A stretch of 64,000 nucleotides of DNA from Terracoccus luteus. GTDB taxonomy: Bacteria > Actinomycetota > Actinomycetes > Actinomycetales > Dermatophilaceae. Below are positions 15,183 through 23,058 of the stretch, in pieces. The stretch covers positions 372,001 through 436,000 of the forward strand of contig NZ_RBXT01000001.1 in the NCBI RefSeq assembly GCF_003635045.1, written 5' to 3'. Position 1 is the first letter of the stretch, and each line of letters opens with the position of its first letter. The notes beneath the pieces were generated by a model that was given only the letters and a program-made list of their open reading frames with translations, was not told the origin of the DNA and ran no database searches. The position numbers and the translations under genes are program-made.

Positions 15183-17141
15183 ATGATGCGACACGACACG
15201 CAGGCCCGAGGAGACGCCCGCGGGGACAGGGGAGCCGCCAGGGCCCTCGGTGCCGTGGCCGTGGCGTTCGTCGCCGCGCTGCTGGTCCTGCTGCCGGCCG
15301 GCTCGGCCTCGGCCGCGGGCGGTGACCGCATGTCCGACTTCGCCGTCACCTACGACCTGCAGGCCGACGGCAGCATGAGGGTGACCGAGCGCATCACGTG
15401 GGTGTTCCCCGCTGGTGAGGAGCGACACGGCATCCTGCGCAACATCGTCGTGCGGATGGGCTACGGCGACCAGGAGGGCAAGTACCGCTACTACGACATG
15501 ACCGACGTCTCGGTCAGCAGCCCGACGGGGGCGCCCGACGCCTTCCGGGTCAGCGAGTTCGGGGCCAGCGACCAGATCCGCATCGGCAGCAGTGACGAGT
15601 ACACCCGCGGCACGCAGCGGTACGAGGTGCGCTACACCCTGCATCACGTCCTCAACCCCATCGCGGCGGGGCAGGACGGCGGGACCGCCGAGAAGACCGT
15701 CGAGCTCAACTACAACGTCTTCGGCGCGAACGAGACCACCCCGCGCGACCGCGTGTCCGTCACGGTCAACGCCCCGGCGGCCTCGACGAGGACCCGCTGC
15801 TTCGAGGGCGTCAAGACCAGCGACACCCCGTGCTCCGGCACCCCCGGCAACCCGACCCGGTTCGGCGCCGAGGACCTCTCCTCGGGTGACGCGATGACGG
15901 TCATCGCGTCCTACCCGGCCACCGCCTTCGACGCCGACCTCGCGCCCGACGTGCGCGACGGCGACGCCGACTCCTCGCTCGGGTCCGGGGCCGCTCCCGC
16001 CGCCAACGCCGCCGCCTGGGCCGGGGGCATCGGGGCGCCCGTCCTCGCCGCCGCCGTCATGGGCGCCCTCGTATGGACGCGCGGCCGCGACGAGCGCTAC
16101 GCCGGCCTGACGCCGGGCCTCAGCCCCACCAGCACGGATGCCGCGGCGCCCGTCATGCGCGGAGGCCGCCCCGTCGTGGCGGTGCAGTTCCAGCCGCCCG
16201 CGGGCGTGGCCCCCGGTCTCGTCGGCACCGTCATCGACGAGACGGCCAACCCCATCGACGTGTCGGCGACCGTCATCGACCTCGCGGTGCGCGGGTTCCT
16301 GCGCATCGAGGAGACTGGCGGCGAGGGCCTGTTCAAGCGCACCGACTGGACGCTGACGCGGCTGCCCTTCCCGGAGGGCGAGCGGGCCCACGCCTACGAG
16401 CGCACGCTGCTCGACGGCATCTTCCGCACCGGCGACGTCGTCACGCTCAGCTCGCTCAAGAACACCTTCAGCTCGACGCTCAAGCGGGTGCAGCGCGAGA
16501 TGTACGACGAGGTCGTCACCCGTGGGTGGTTCCGGCGCTCGCCGCAGACCCAGCGCGGGGCGTGGCAGACCCTCGGCATCGTCATCGCGGCGGCCGGTGC
16601 CCTGCTGCTCTTCTACGGGGGCAGCGCCATCTCGGTTCTGCTCGGGGCCGGGTTCAGCGGGGGAGCGGTCCTCGGTGGTGGGCTCATCCTCAGCGGCATC
16701 ATCGTCTGGGTGCTCGGAGGTCGCATGGCCGCCAAGACGCCGGAGGGGTCGGCGGTCAACGCCCAGAGCCTGGGGTTCAAGGAGTACCTGCTCACCGCCG
16801 AGGCGAAGCAGATCGCCTTCGACGAGGCCAGCATGGTCTTCAGCCGCTACCTGCCCTACGCCGTCGTGTTCGGGGTGGCCGACCGCTGGGCCGGCGTGTT
16901 CGCCGACGTCGCCCGGGCGGCCGACGCGGCGGGACAGTCGCTCGTCATGCCCACCTGGTACGTGTGGAGCGGCACGACCTTCCCCGACTTCGGCAGCATC
17001 GCCAACGGGGTCGAGAGCTTCTCGACGACCTCCACCGGCACCTTCACCTCGACGCCCGGCAGCTCGGGCAGCTCGGGGTTCTCGAGCGGCGGCGGGTTCA
17101 GCGGAGGCGGTGGCGGCGGCTCGTCGTCCGGCTCCTGGTGA
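15183..17141 (+). CDS. DUF2207 membrane protein
   Basis: 652-residue protein of the DUF2207 family, function unknown. A signal or anchor segment spans about residues 22-45. A ~230-residue extracytoplasmic beta-rich domain follows (DFAVTYDLQADGSMRVTERI opening), including a cysteine pair (TRCFEGV and DTPCSGT) that could form a disulfide. Membrane helices lie near 277-298, 463-480 and 484-514, with a cytoplasmic winged-helix-like stretch between. The C-terminus is a Gly/Ser-rich tail ending GSW, usual for the family. I chose the ATG at 15183 because AGGGG lies 5 bases upstream; a GTG two codons earlier is possible. Confidence 0.85.
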   Translation: MMRHDTQARGDARGDRGAARALGAVAVAFVAALLVLLPAGSASAAGGDRMSDFAVTYDLQADGSMRVTERITWVFPAGEERHGILRNIVVRMGYGDQEGKYRYYDMTDVSVSSPTGAPDAFRVSEFGASDQIRIGSSDEYTRGTQRYEVRYTLHHVLNPIAAGQDGGTAEKTVELNYNVFGANETTPRDRVSVTVNAPAASTRTRCFEGVKTSDTPCSGTPGNPTRFGAEDLSSGDAMTVIASYPATAFDADLAPDVRDGDADSSLGSGAAPAANAAAWAGGIGAPVLAAAVMGALVWTRGRDERYAGLTPGLSPTSTDAAAPVMRGGRPVVAVQFQPPAGVAPGLVGTVIDETANPIDVSATVIDLAVRGFLRIEETGGEGLFKRTDWTLTRLPFPEGERAHAYERTLLDGIFRTGDVVTLSSLKNTFSSTLKRVQREMYDEVVTRGWFRRSPQTQRGAWQTLGIVIAAAGALLLFYGGSAISVLLGAGFSGGAVLGGGLILSGIIVWVLGGRMAAKTPEGSAVNAQSLGFKEYLLTAEAKQIAFDEASMVFSRYLPYAVVFGVADRWAGVFADVARAADAAGQSLVMPTWYVWSGTTFPDFGSIANGVESFSTTSTGTFTSTPGSSGSSGFSSGGGFSGGGGGGSSSGSW

Positions 17142-17174
17142 GCCGCTGACTCGGCACCCCCGGGTTCGCGGGGC

Positions 17175-17912
17175 TCATGCTCGCCGGTGGGGGTCGGGTT
17201 CGCACTGGCAGGGGCAGCGGGGCAGACATGCGGCCACGTCGTGGCACTCGTCGAGGCAGGTGCACTCGGGGGCGGGTGGCGCCGCGGCCGCGAGCATCGC
17301 CCGTAGGCGGCGTTCGTTCTCGCGCCGGCGGGCCTGCCGGGCGCGCAGCTCGGCGGCGGTGGGGTGGTCGGCCGGGGTGCCCTCTCGTGCGCGGCGGCGG
17401 TCGCGTTCGGGGCGGTGGCGGTACCAGCCCTTGGCCGGTGGCCGGTCGTAGCGCGGCATCAACCGGCGCAGCGCGGGCACCTCGTCGGGTGGGTCGACGT
17501 CCAGGTGCGCCGGGAACCGGCGGCCCCCGTTGTCCCGGACCCCGTCCGCCGGCACCGGCCACACCCGCTCACCCCGCCCCGGCTCTGACCCCGGCCCTGA
17601 CCCCTGCCCCGGCTTCGAGCCCGGCCTCCAGTGCGGATCCGCGTCAGGGTTCGGCCCGCGTGACCCCGCACCCTGGCGGGCCGGTTCACGCTCGGGGGCG
17701 GGGTCCTCGTCGGCGGTGCACACGAGCAGCCGCAGCCCGGCCACGGCCAGCAGCCGCCCGAACAACCCCACCGACACCGCACCCTGCCCCGTCTCGATCC
17801 GCGCGATCGTCGAGGGAGAGAGCCCGACCCGCGCGGCCAGGTCCCGCTGGCTCAGGTCCGCCAGGCGCCGTACCCGCATCACCATCCGGGCGACATCGAC
17901 CTCGGATTCCAT
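17175..17912 (-). CDS. XRE-family regulator with a cysteine-rich C-terminus
   Basis: 245-residue protein. Residues about 8-62 are a Cro/C1-type helix-turn-helix (LSQRDLAARVGLSPSTIARI), so it should bind DNA. The middle is a low-complexity Gly/Pro/Arg/Asp-rich linker. The end is unusual: within about 25 residues there are seven cysteines and two histidines (CTCLDEC, AACLPRC, PCQC), which could hold zinc or an iron-sulfur centre. I start at the ATG giving MESEVDV (AGGAAGG about 10 bases upstream); a GTG nine codons earlier is possible. Its upstream region holds the 17987-18071 repeats. The target and signal are unknown. Confidence 0.7.
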   Translation of the reverse strand: MESEVDVARMVMRVRRLADLSQRDLAARVGLSPSTIARIETGQGAVSVGLFGRLLAVAGLRLLVCTADEDPAPEREPARQGAGSRGPNPDADPHWRPGSKPGQGSGPGSEPGRGERVWPVPADGVRDNGGRRFPAHLDVDPPDEVPALRRLMPRYDRPPAKGWYRHRPERDRRRAREGTPADHPTAAELRARQARRRENERRLRAMLAAAAPPAPECTCLDECHDVAACLPRCPCQCEPDPHRRA

Positions 17913-17986
17913 GCGCTCACTGCCTTCCTGCCCCACCACGCACCCTGCCAGCCCCCACCGACAACCACCCCCCCCGGGCGCTCAGC

Positions 17987-18071
17987 CACTGCCCCACCAG
18001 ACGCAGCAGTGGGTCCCACTGCCCCGCCACACGCAGCAGTGGGACCCACTGCTGCGTGTGGCGGAGCAGTG
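17987..18071. repeat. 30-base direct repeat followed by a 41-base perfect palindrome
   Basis: This lies in the only gene-free stretch over 300 bases (17913-18244). Two 30-base units at 17987-18016 and 18017-18046 agree at 27 of 30 positions (CACTGCCCC...CGCAGCAGTGGG). A third partial unit runs in reverse, so 18024-18043 and 18045-18064 form a perfect 20-bp inverted repeat around a single A. It sits between the XRE gene start (minus) and ssrA (plus). The remainder of the gap holds only the ssrA promoter. Confidence 0.85.
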
Positions 18072-18156
18072 ACGGAGGGGGCGGGCAGGGTGGGGGCGGA
18101 GAGGCGGCCGTGGCGCCGACAACGCGCACGCTGTCGGACCGGGTTCCGGGAATGAC

Positions 18157-18187
18157 TTGGACGACGGGGTCGTTACGCAGGCATACT
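18157..18187 (+). promoter_or_regulatory. Candidate ssrA promoter
   Basis: -35-like TTGGAC (18157-18162) and -10-like CATACT (18182-18187), 19 bases apart, in an AT-richer stretch. Transcription from here would make a precursor about 50 bases longer at the 5' end, which RNase P would trim at 18245. Confidence 0.4.
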
Positions 18188-18244
18188 GGGTTCATCGCAG
18201 TACGGCAGGTTGAGAAGTGAACAGCGTGACGTGGCACCCCTCAT

Positions 18245-18611
18245 GGGGGTGATCGGTTTCGACGGTGGTCGACACATCAGGGGAAGCGGGTCGAGGATGC
18301 AGAGTCATCTCGTCAACGCTCTCTGCAAAACAATAGGTGCCAATTCCAAGCGCACCGACTTCGCCCTCGCCGCCTGAGCGAGCCTCGAAGTCTGTCAGCC
18401 TGAGCTAGTTTCCGACTCAGTGCCTGGCATCAGCTAGGAAACTTGCTGCGCAGTCATGTCGGGGGACTGCGCGGGACTCTTACTCGACTGGGCCTGTCAG
18501 GGGACGCGTGCGTGCGAGCCCTGGGGCCGAGAAAAGCCATAGCGCACTGCACCCGGAGAAGCCCTGGTCTCTCGTCATCGGACGCGGGTTCAATTCCCGC
18601 CACCTCCACCA
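18245..18611 (+). ncRNA. ssrA: Transfer-messenger RNA (tmRNA)
   Basis: 367 bases. The 5' GGGGGTG pairs with CACCTCC before the encoded ACCA 3' end, forming the tRNA-like acceptor stem. The 5' GATCGGTTTCGAC block and the T-arm GGGTTCAATTCCCG are diagnostic. The resume codon is GCC at 18339, giving the degradation tag ANSKRTDFALAA and a TGA stop at 18375-18377. Ends in ALAA, as recognised by ClpXP. With SmpB it frees ribosomes stalled on broken mRNA. Confidence 0.97.
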
Positions 18612-18655
18612 CTCCTGTGGTGGTCACGTCACGCTGCTCCACCTCGCAACCACCG

Positions 18656-18684
18656 AGGGGCGTCCGGTTCGTGCGGGCGCCCCT
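18656..18684 (+). terminator. ssrA terminator
   Basis: 11-bp stem (18656-18666 with 18674-18684, one G-U pair) and a GTTCGTG loop, 44 bases after the tmRNA CCA end, followed by TCGTCGT. Confidence 0.7.
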
Positions 18685-18701
18685 TCGTCGTGCCCGGGCA
18701 C

Positions 18702-18737
18702 GACGAAGGCCCCCGGCACGAGCCGGGGGCCTTCGTC
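18702..18737 (-). terminator. Thioredoxin-side terminator, overlapping a second palindrome
   Basis: Perfect 16-bp stem (18702-18717 with 18722-18737), ACGA loop, 11 bases beyond the thioredoxin stop. A perfect 26-base palindrome at 18683-18708 overlaps its left arm, so the two folds exclude each other. The region probably stops transcription from both sides. Confidence 0.75.
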
Positions 18738-18748
18738 TGACGGTGGGG

Positions 18749-19147
18749 TCAGGCCTTGTCGGCCGACGCCTCGCCACCGCCGGCGGCCTCGGCCGCCATC
18801 TGCTGCTTGATCGGGCCCATGTCGAGCGCCTTGACCTGCTCGATGACGTCCTGCAGCGCCGACTGCGGCAGCGCGCCGGGCTGGGCGAAGACGAGCACGC
18901 CCTCCTTGAAGGCCATGAGCGTCGGGATCGACGTGATGTTCGCAGCCTGCGCCAAGCCCTGCTCGGCCTCGGTGTCGACCTTGCCGAACACGATGCCGTC
19001 GTTGCCGTCCGAGCTCGAGGCGGAGTCGTAGACCGGGGCGAACTGGCGGCACGGCCCGCACCACGAGGCCCAGAAGTCGACGAGGACGATGTCGTTGTCC
19101 AGGACGGTCTTCTCGAAGGTGTCGGAGGTCAGCTCAGTCGTTGCCAT
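18749..19147 (-). CDS. trxA: Thioredoxin
   Basis: Dithiol-disulfide oxidoreductase of the cytoplasm. 132 residues. Active site W29-C30-G-P-C33 follows VLVDFWAS, and the cis-proline segment SIPTLMAF is present. The thioredoxin fold ends near residue 110. A short extension (GPIKQQMAAEAAGGGEASADKA) makes it about 20 residues longer than classical thioredoxin. In Q-A-A-N-I-T the helix is canonical. It lies convergent to ssrA and 108 bases downstream of the SIMPL gene, separated from it by a hairpin, so it may have its own promoter. Confidence 0.95.
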   Translation of the reverse strand: MATTELTSDTFEKTVLDNDIVLVDFWASWCGPCRQFAPVYDSASSSDGNDGIVFGKVDTEAEQGLAQAANITSIPTLMAFKEGVLVFAQPGALPQSALQDVIEQVKALDMGPIKQQMAAEAAGGGEASADKA

Positions 19148-19207
19148 GCACGCGTCAACGACCGGGCCGGCAGCGCTATTCCGACGCCATCGGGCGCCCT
19201 CGGGCGC

Positions 19208-19246
19208 CCCACCGGCAGCCTGCGACGACCTGAGGATGCCGGTGGG
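19208..19246 (-). terminator. Terminator after the SIMPL gene
   Basis: CCCACCGGCA (19208-19217) pairs with TGCCGGTGGG (19237-19246) around a 19-base loop with a few further pairs. Located 9 bases past the SIMPL stop on the minus strand. Confidence 0.5.
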
Positions 19247-19255
19247 CGGGGCGTC

Positions 19256-19894
19256 TCAGTCGGCGTCGACGAGCCGCCAGGTCACCGTCACCGACGCGGT
19301 GAAGCCCTGGGACGCGCCCTCGACGGGCATCGGCACGGTCATGGCGGCATCCGCCTTGGCCCGTCGTGCGGTGACCGGGACGGGGCTGTGCATGGCCCCG
19401 CCCTCGCCGATCTCGACGACGTCGCCGAGGCGCACCCGTGCGAGCCCGGCGTACTGCTCGGCCTTGGACCGGGCGTCCGCGAACGCACCGTCCCGGGCCT
19501 CACGAAGGGCGGGCTCGGGATCCGACACCTCGAGCGTGAGCGAGTCGACGAGCAGCGCGTTGCCGGCCGCCGTGGCCGCCGCCGTGAGGACCCGGCCGGC
19601 GCCGTCGACCTCGCGGACGGTCACGCCCAGACGCTGCGACGCCGTGAAGCCGATGGGCCCGTTGCCCTGGTTGTCCCAGCGCTGGTTGACCGAGACCGTC
19701 TCTGTGCGCACGTCGCTCGCGTCGACCCCGGCCGACCGCAGGGCCGAGATGACGGCAGCGGTGGACTCCGCCGCCCCGTCGAGCGCCGTGGCCACGTCGG
19801 ACGAGTCGTGGCCGACCTGGAGGCTGACCCGGACGACGTCGGGGACCGCCGAGGCCCAGCCTGTGCCGCTGACCGTCACCGTGCGCCTGCTCAT
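19256..19894 (-). CDS. SIMPL-domain protein (DUF541)
   Basis: 212-residue protein, entirely a SIMPL/DUF541 domain: TVTVSGTGWASAVPDVVRVS opening, internal VSVNQRWDN and TASQRLGVTVREVD, and the late ALREARDGAFADARSKAEQYA helix. The family (YggE, Kv1.x-like names in databases, BP26 in Brucella) has no settled biochemical role; members form oligomers and are linked to oxidative stress. Unlike many members, no signal peptide is seen, so it is probably cytoplasmic. The start is the ATG giving MSRRTVTV, with GGGAG 6 bases upstream. Confidence 0.85.
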   Translation of the reverse strand: MSRRTVTVSGTGWASAVPDVVRVSLQVGHDSSDVATALDGAAESTAAVISALRSAGVDASDVRTETVSVNQRWDNQGNGPIGFTASQRLGVTVREVDGAGRVLTAAATAAGNALLVDSLTLEVSDPEPALREARDGAFADARSKAEQYAGLARVRLGDVVEIGEGGAMHSPVPVTARRAKADAAMTVPMPVEGASQGFTASVTVTWRLVDAD

Positions 19895-19982
19895 CGCTGC
19901 TCCCTCGTCCGCGGGTCCGCCGTGGTGCACCGTGCTGCACCGTCGTCGCAACCTACCGGCGGAGCGGCTGCGGCGGGCTGCC

Positions 19983-19988
19983 TACACT
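19983..19988 (+). promoter_or_regulatory. -10 element of the VanZ-like gene (TACACT)
   Basis: TACACT ends 10 bases before the ATG at 19999. Very short leader expected. Confidence 0.5.
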
Positions 19989-19998
19989 GACCGACACC

Positions 19999-20412
19999 AT
20001 GGTCAGGACTTCCACTCGCAGCAGCCGCTCCACGGCCGGCGGGGGAGGGCGGACCGGGGGGCGTCGAGGTCTGCTGCACACCGGCCTGGGGCTGGCGGCG
20101 GTCGCGCTCGTCGTCGTGCAGCTGCTCGTCCTCTACTGGCCCGTCGTCACCGTCGTCGGGCCGGTCAGCTGGACCGACAAGGTGGTGCACTGCCTCGTCT
20201 TCGCCGTGCCGACCCTCGTCGTCGGGCTGGCCCTGCGCCGTGTCGCGCCCGTGGTCCTCGCGTTCGCGGTGCACGCGCCGGTGAGTGAGGTCCTCCAGCA
20301 CGTCGTGCTGCCCGGTCGCTCAGGCGACCCGTGGGACGCCGTGCTGGACCTCGTGGGCGTCGCGGTCGCCGCCGTCGCGCTCGTGGTCTGGAGCAGGCGC
20401 GTCCGCTGGTAG
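19999..20412 (+). CDS. VanZ-like membrane protein
   Basis: 137-residue integral membrane protein. After a basic Ser/Arg/Gly-rich N-terminus there are helices around residues 26-48, 59-78, 81-95 and 112-131. The VanZ-family signature is split between WTDKVVHCLVFAVPTL (an internal D-K-x-x-H) and APVSEVLQHVVLPGRSGDPWDAVLDLVGV (E, R and D-x-x-D-x-x-G). VanZ proteins include the teicoplanin accessory factor, but most chromosomal homologues have unknown roles, and nothing here ties it to resistance. It is divergent from the SIMPL gene. Confidence 0.8.
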   Translation: MVRTSTRSSRSTAGGGGRTGGRRGLLHTGLGLAAVALVVVQLLVLYWPVVTVVGPVSWTDKVVHCLVFAVPTLVVGLALRRVAPVVLAFAVHAPVSEVLQHVVLPGRSGDPWDAVLDLVGVAVAAVALVVWSRRVRW

Positions 20413-20695
20413 ACTTGGGGCATCCGACTCCGAGATCTCCTCGGAACCGATGGACGGGACACGCTCCGCGAGACGCCGAGCGACAGGGCCCGGCCGGCGA
20501 GGCGACACCCCCCGGGTGACCACGAAACCGTGGCCCGGGACCCGACGCGGAGCGGATCCGATACCGGGCGGCACGGATGCCGGACCCGGTCCCATCACGG
20601 GCGCACAGACGTTGCGCCTGAGGCTCGTCTGGACGGTCGCGGAACGCTCGTGGCTCGAGACGAAGTCTGCTCGAGTCGAAGAGAGTTGAATTCGC
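20413..20695 (+). other. 283-base leader upstream of the RNA helicase gene
   Basis: Gene-free stretch between the VanZ-like stop and the helicase ATG. A -10-like TAGACT at 20410-20415 overlaps the VanZ stop and would give a leader near 275 bases. Long leaders are usual for cold-inducible RNA helicase genes. The helicase ATG has a purine run (GAAGAGAG) 10 bases upstream. I could not define a specific fold. Confidence 0.35.
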
Positions 20696-23023
20696 ATGTC
20701 CAAGAACCACCCCGCCGGCGCCGCCAAGAAGGCCCGCTGGAGCACCGCCGACAAGATGGCCCGCACCGACGGCCCCAAGAAGCCGCACCGCGGCCAGTCC
20801 GGCCCCGGCCACGCCGGTCGCACCTCACGCCCCGCCTCCAGCGGTTCCACCCACGTCGGTGGCCGCGAGTGGCGCGCCCCCCGTGACGAGCGCGGCACGG
20901 ACCGTCCCTCGTTCAACCGTGACGACCGTGGCTCGGACCGTGGCGGCTACCAGCGTCGTGACGACCGTCCCTCGTTCAAGCGCGACGACCGTGGCTCGGA
21001 CCGTGGCGGCTACCAGCGCCGTGACGACCGTCCCTCGTTCAACCGTGACGACCGCGGTTCTGACCGTGGCGGCTACCAGCGTCGCGACGACCGCACCTCG
21101 GACCGTGGCGGCTACCAGCGTCGCGACGACCGCCCGTCGTTCAACCGTGACGACCGCGGTTCCGACCGTGGCGGCTACCAGCGTCGCGACGACCGCACCT
21201 CGGACCGTGGCGGCTACCAGCGCCGTGACGACCGCCCGTCGTTCAACCGTGACGACCGCGGGGCCCGCCCGTCGTTCAACCGTGACGACCGTGGTTCGGA
21301 GCGCTCCTCGGACCGTGGCGGCTACCAGCGCCGTGACGACCGTCCCTCCTTCAACCGTGACGACCGTGGCGCCCGCCCGTCGTTCAACCGCGGCTCCGAC
21401 CGCACCTCCGACCGCACCTCCGACCGTGGCGGCTTCCAGCGTCGCGACGACCGCCCCTCGTTCCGCCGCGACGACCGCCCGACGGCCGGTGGCGTGAGCT
21501 ACGAGGACGCCGAGGCCGAGCGCATGGACGCCGACACGTGGGTCAAGTCGACCCGTACGGTCACGGACGGTCCCGTCGAGGTCGCCGGGGACAACGGCTT
21601 CGCCGCCCTCGGCATCCCCTCCGCCATCGTCGAGCGCCTCGCCCGTGAGGGGATCACGACGCCGTTCCCGATCCAGACCGCGACGATCCCCGACGCACTC
21701 GCGGGCAAGGACGTCCTCGGCCGCGGCCAGACCGGCTCGGGCAAGACGCTCGCCTTCGGCCTGCCCGTCATCACCCGCCTGCTCGAGGCCGGCGCGACCC
21801 GCCGCCCCCGCAAGCCGCACGCGCTCATCATGACCCCGACCCGTGAGCTGGCCATGCAGATCTCCGACGCGCTCGAGCCCCTCGTGCACGTCGCCGGCCT
21901 GCGCCACAAGCTCGTCGCCGGTGGCCTCAGCTACACGACGCAGATCAACGCCCTCAACAAGGGCGTCGACATCCTCATCGCGACGCCGGGCCGCCTCAAC
22001 GACCTCATCGAGCGCGGCGCCGTCGAGCTCGACGACATCGCCATCACGGTGCTCGACGAGGCCGACCACATGGCCGAGATGGGCTTCATGGCCGAGATCA
22101 CGACGAGCCTGAACCTCATCCCCGCCGGTGGGCAGCGCCTGCTCTTCTCGGCGACGCTCGACCGCGGCATCGACCAGCTCGTCGCGACCTACCTCACCGA
22201 CCCGGTCGTCCACTCGACCGACGACGCCACGGCGTCCGTCGAGACGATGGAGCACCATGTGCTGCTCATCGACCCGCAGCACAAGAAGGTCATCACCGCC
22301 GAGGTCGCCAACCGCGAGGGCCGGACCGTCGTCTTCTGCCGCACCAAGCTCGGCGCCGACCGCATCGCGCTCCAGCTGCGAGAGCAGGGCGTCATGGCCG
22401 CGGCGCTGCACGGTGGCCTCAACCAGGGCGCCCGCAACCGCGTCCTCGGGGCGTTCCGCGACGGCACCCTGCCGGTGCTCGTCGCGACGGACGTCGCCGC
22501 CCGCGGCATCCACGTCGACGACGTCTCGGTCGTCCTGCAGGTCGACCCGCCGGCCGACCACAAGGACTACCTGCACCGCTCGGGCCGCACCGCCCGTGCC
22601 GGCGAGAACGGCACGGTCGTGACCCTCGCCCTGCCGCACCAGCGCCGCACGATGGAGCGTCAGCTCAAGGACGCCGGGCTCGACATCTCCCCGGTGCGCG
22701 CCACCCCCGGTGACGCCACCATCGCCGCGACCGGTGCGACCCCGCCCTCGGGCGTGGCCATCGACGAGGCCGACTTCACCCGCCTGCTCGCCGGTCCCAA
22801 GCCCCAGCGGCGCGGCCCGGCGGGTGCGCGTGGCCCGCGCAGCGGTGCCAGCGGCGGCTACCGCCCGCACCACGCCCGCGCCGGTCGCGAGGGTGGTCAC
22901 GACGACCGCCGCAACAGCGGCCGCGACTCCTACCGCGGGCGCCCTGACCGCCACGAGCGCGGTGACCGCGGCGACCGCCTCGTCTCGCGCTGGTCGGACG
23001 ACGGCGGCCGCGGCCGCGGCTGA
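20696..23023 (+). CDS. DEAD-box ATP-dependent RNA helicase with Arg/Gly-type repeats
   Basis: 775-residue RNA helicase. The core starts near residue 300: F-upstream Q motif (FPIQTATIP), Walker A GQTGSGKT (344-351), PTRELAMQ, DEAD at 454-457, SAT near 484, and the C-terminal lobe with TDVAARGIHVD and HRSGRTARAG (about 627). It unwinds RNA, likely in ribosome assembly or cold adaptation. The N-terminal ~260 residues are low-complexity repeats of about 21 residues rich in Asp, Arg, Gly, Tyr and Phe. The C-terminal tail is also RG-rich (RRGPAGARGPRSG...GRGRG). Both ends can bind RNA non-specifically. Confidence 0.95.
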   Translation: MSKNHPAGAAKKARWSTADKMARTDGPKKPHRGQSGPGHAGRTSRPASSGSTHVGGREWRAPRDERGTDRPSFNRDDRGSDRGGYQRRDDRPSFKRDDRGSDRGGYQRRDDRPSFNRDDRGSDRGGYQRRDDRTSDRGGYQRRDDRPSFNRDDRGSDRGGYQRRDDRTSDRGGYQRRDDRPSFNRDDRGARPSFNRDDRGSERSSDRGGYQRRDDRPSFNRDDRGARPSFNRGSDRTSDRTSDRGGFQRRDDRPSFRRDDRPTAGGVSYEDAEAERMDADTWVKSTRTVTDGPVEVAGDNGFAALGIPSAIVERLAREGITTPFPIQTATIPDALAGKDVLGRGQTGSGKTLAFGLPVITRLLEAGATRRPRKPHALIMTPTRELAMQISDALEPLVHVAGLRHKLVAGGLSYTTQINALNKGVDILIATPGRLNDLIERGAVELDDIAITVLDEADHMAEMGFMAEITTSLNLIPAGGQRLLFSATLDRGIDQLVATYLTDPVVHSTDDATASVETMEHHVLLIDPQHKKVITAEVANREGRTVVFCRTKLGADRIALQLREQGVMAAALHGGLNQGARNRVLGAFRDGTLPVLVATDVAARGIHVDDVSVVLQVDPPADHKDYLHRSGRTARAGENGTVVTLALPHQRRTMERQLKDAGLDISPVRATPGDATIAATGATPPSGVAIDEADFTRLLAGPKPQRRGPAGARGPRSGASGGYRPHHARAGREGGHDDRRNSGRDSYRGRPDRHERGDRGDRLVSRWSDDGGRGRG
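20900..21481 (+). repeat. In-frame 63-base tandem repeats in the helicase gene
   Basis: About eight imperfect copies of a 63-base unit coding for DDRPSFNRDDRGSDRGGYQRR, some shortened to 39 bases (DDRTSDRGGYQRR) or carrying GARPSFNR insertions. All indels are multiples of three. Copies differ mostly at silent positions, indicating expansion by slippage or recombination with the frame kept. Confidence 0.9.
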
Positions 23024-23058
23024 GCAGAACCCCTCGGCTCGTGTGGAAGGCTGGCACC

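Noticed and set aside
12821-15349. 842-codon minus-strand frame over the M23 peptidase and smpB
   Set aside because: Shadow of two certain genes; leucine/glycine-rich without domains.
19999-20412. VanZ protein as an antibiotic resistance gene
   Set aside because: No vanH/A/X or regulator is nearby, and VanZ-like proteins are common in chromosomes without resistance.
20900-21481. Repeats resembling a CRISPR array
   Set aside because: Units are contiguous, in frame and coding, with no spacers and no cas genes.
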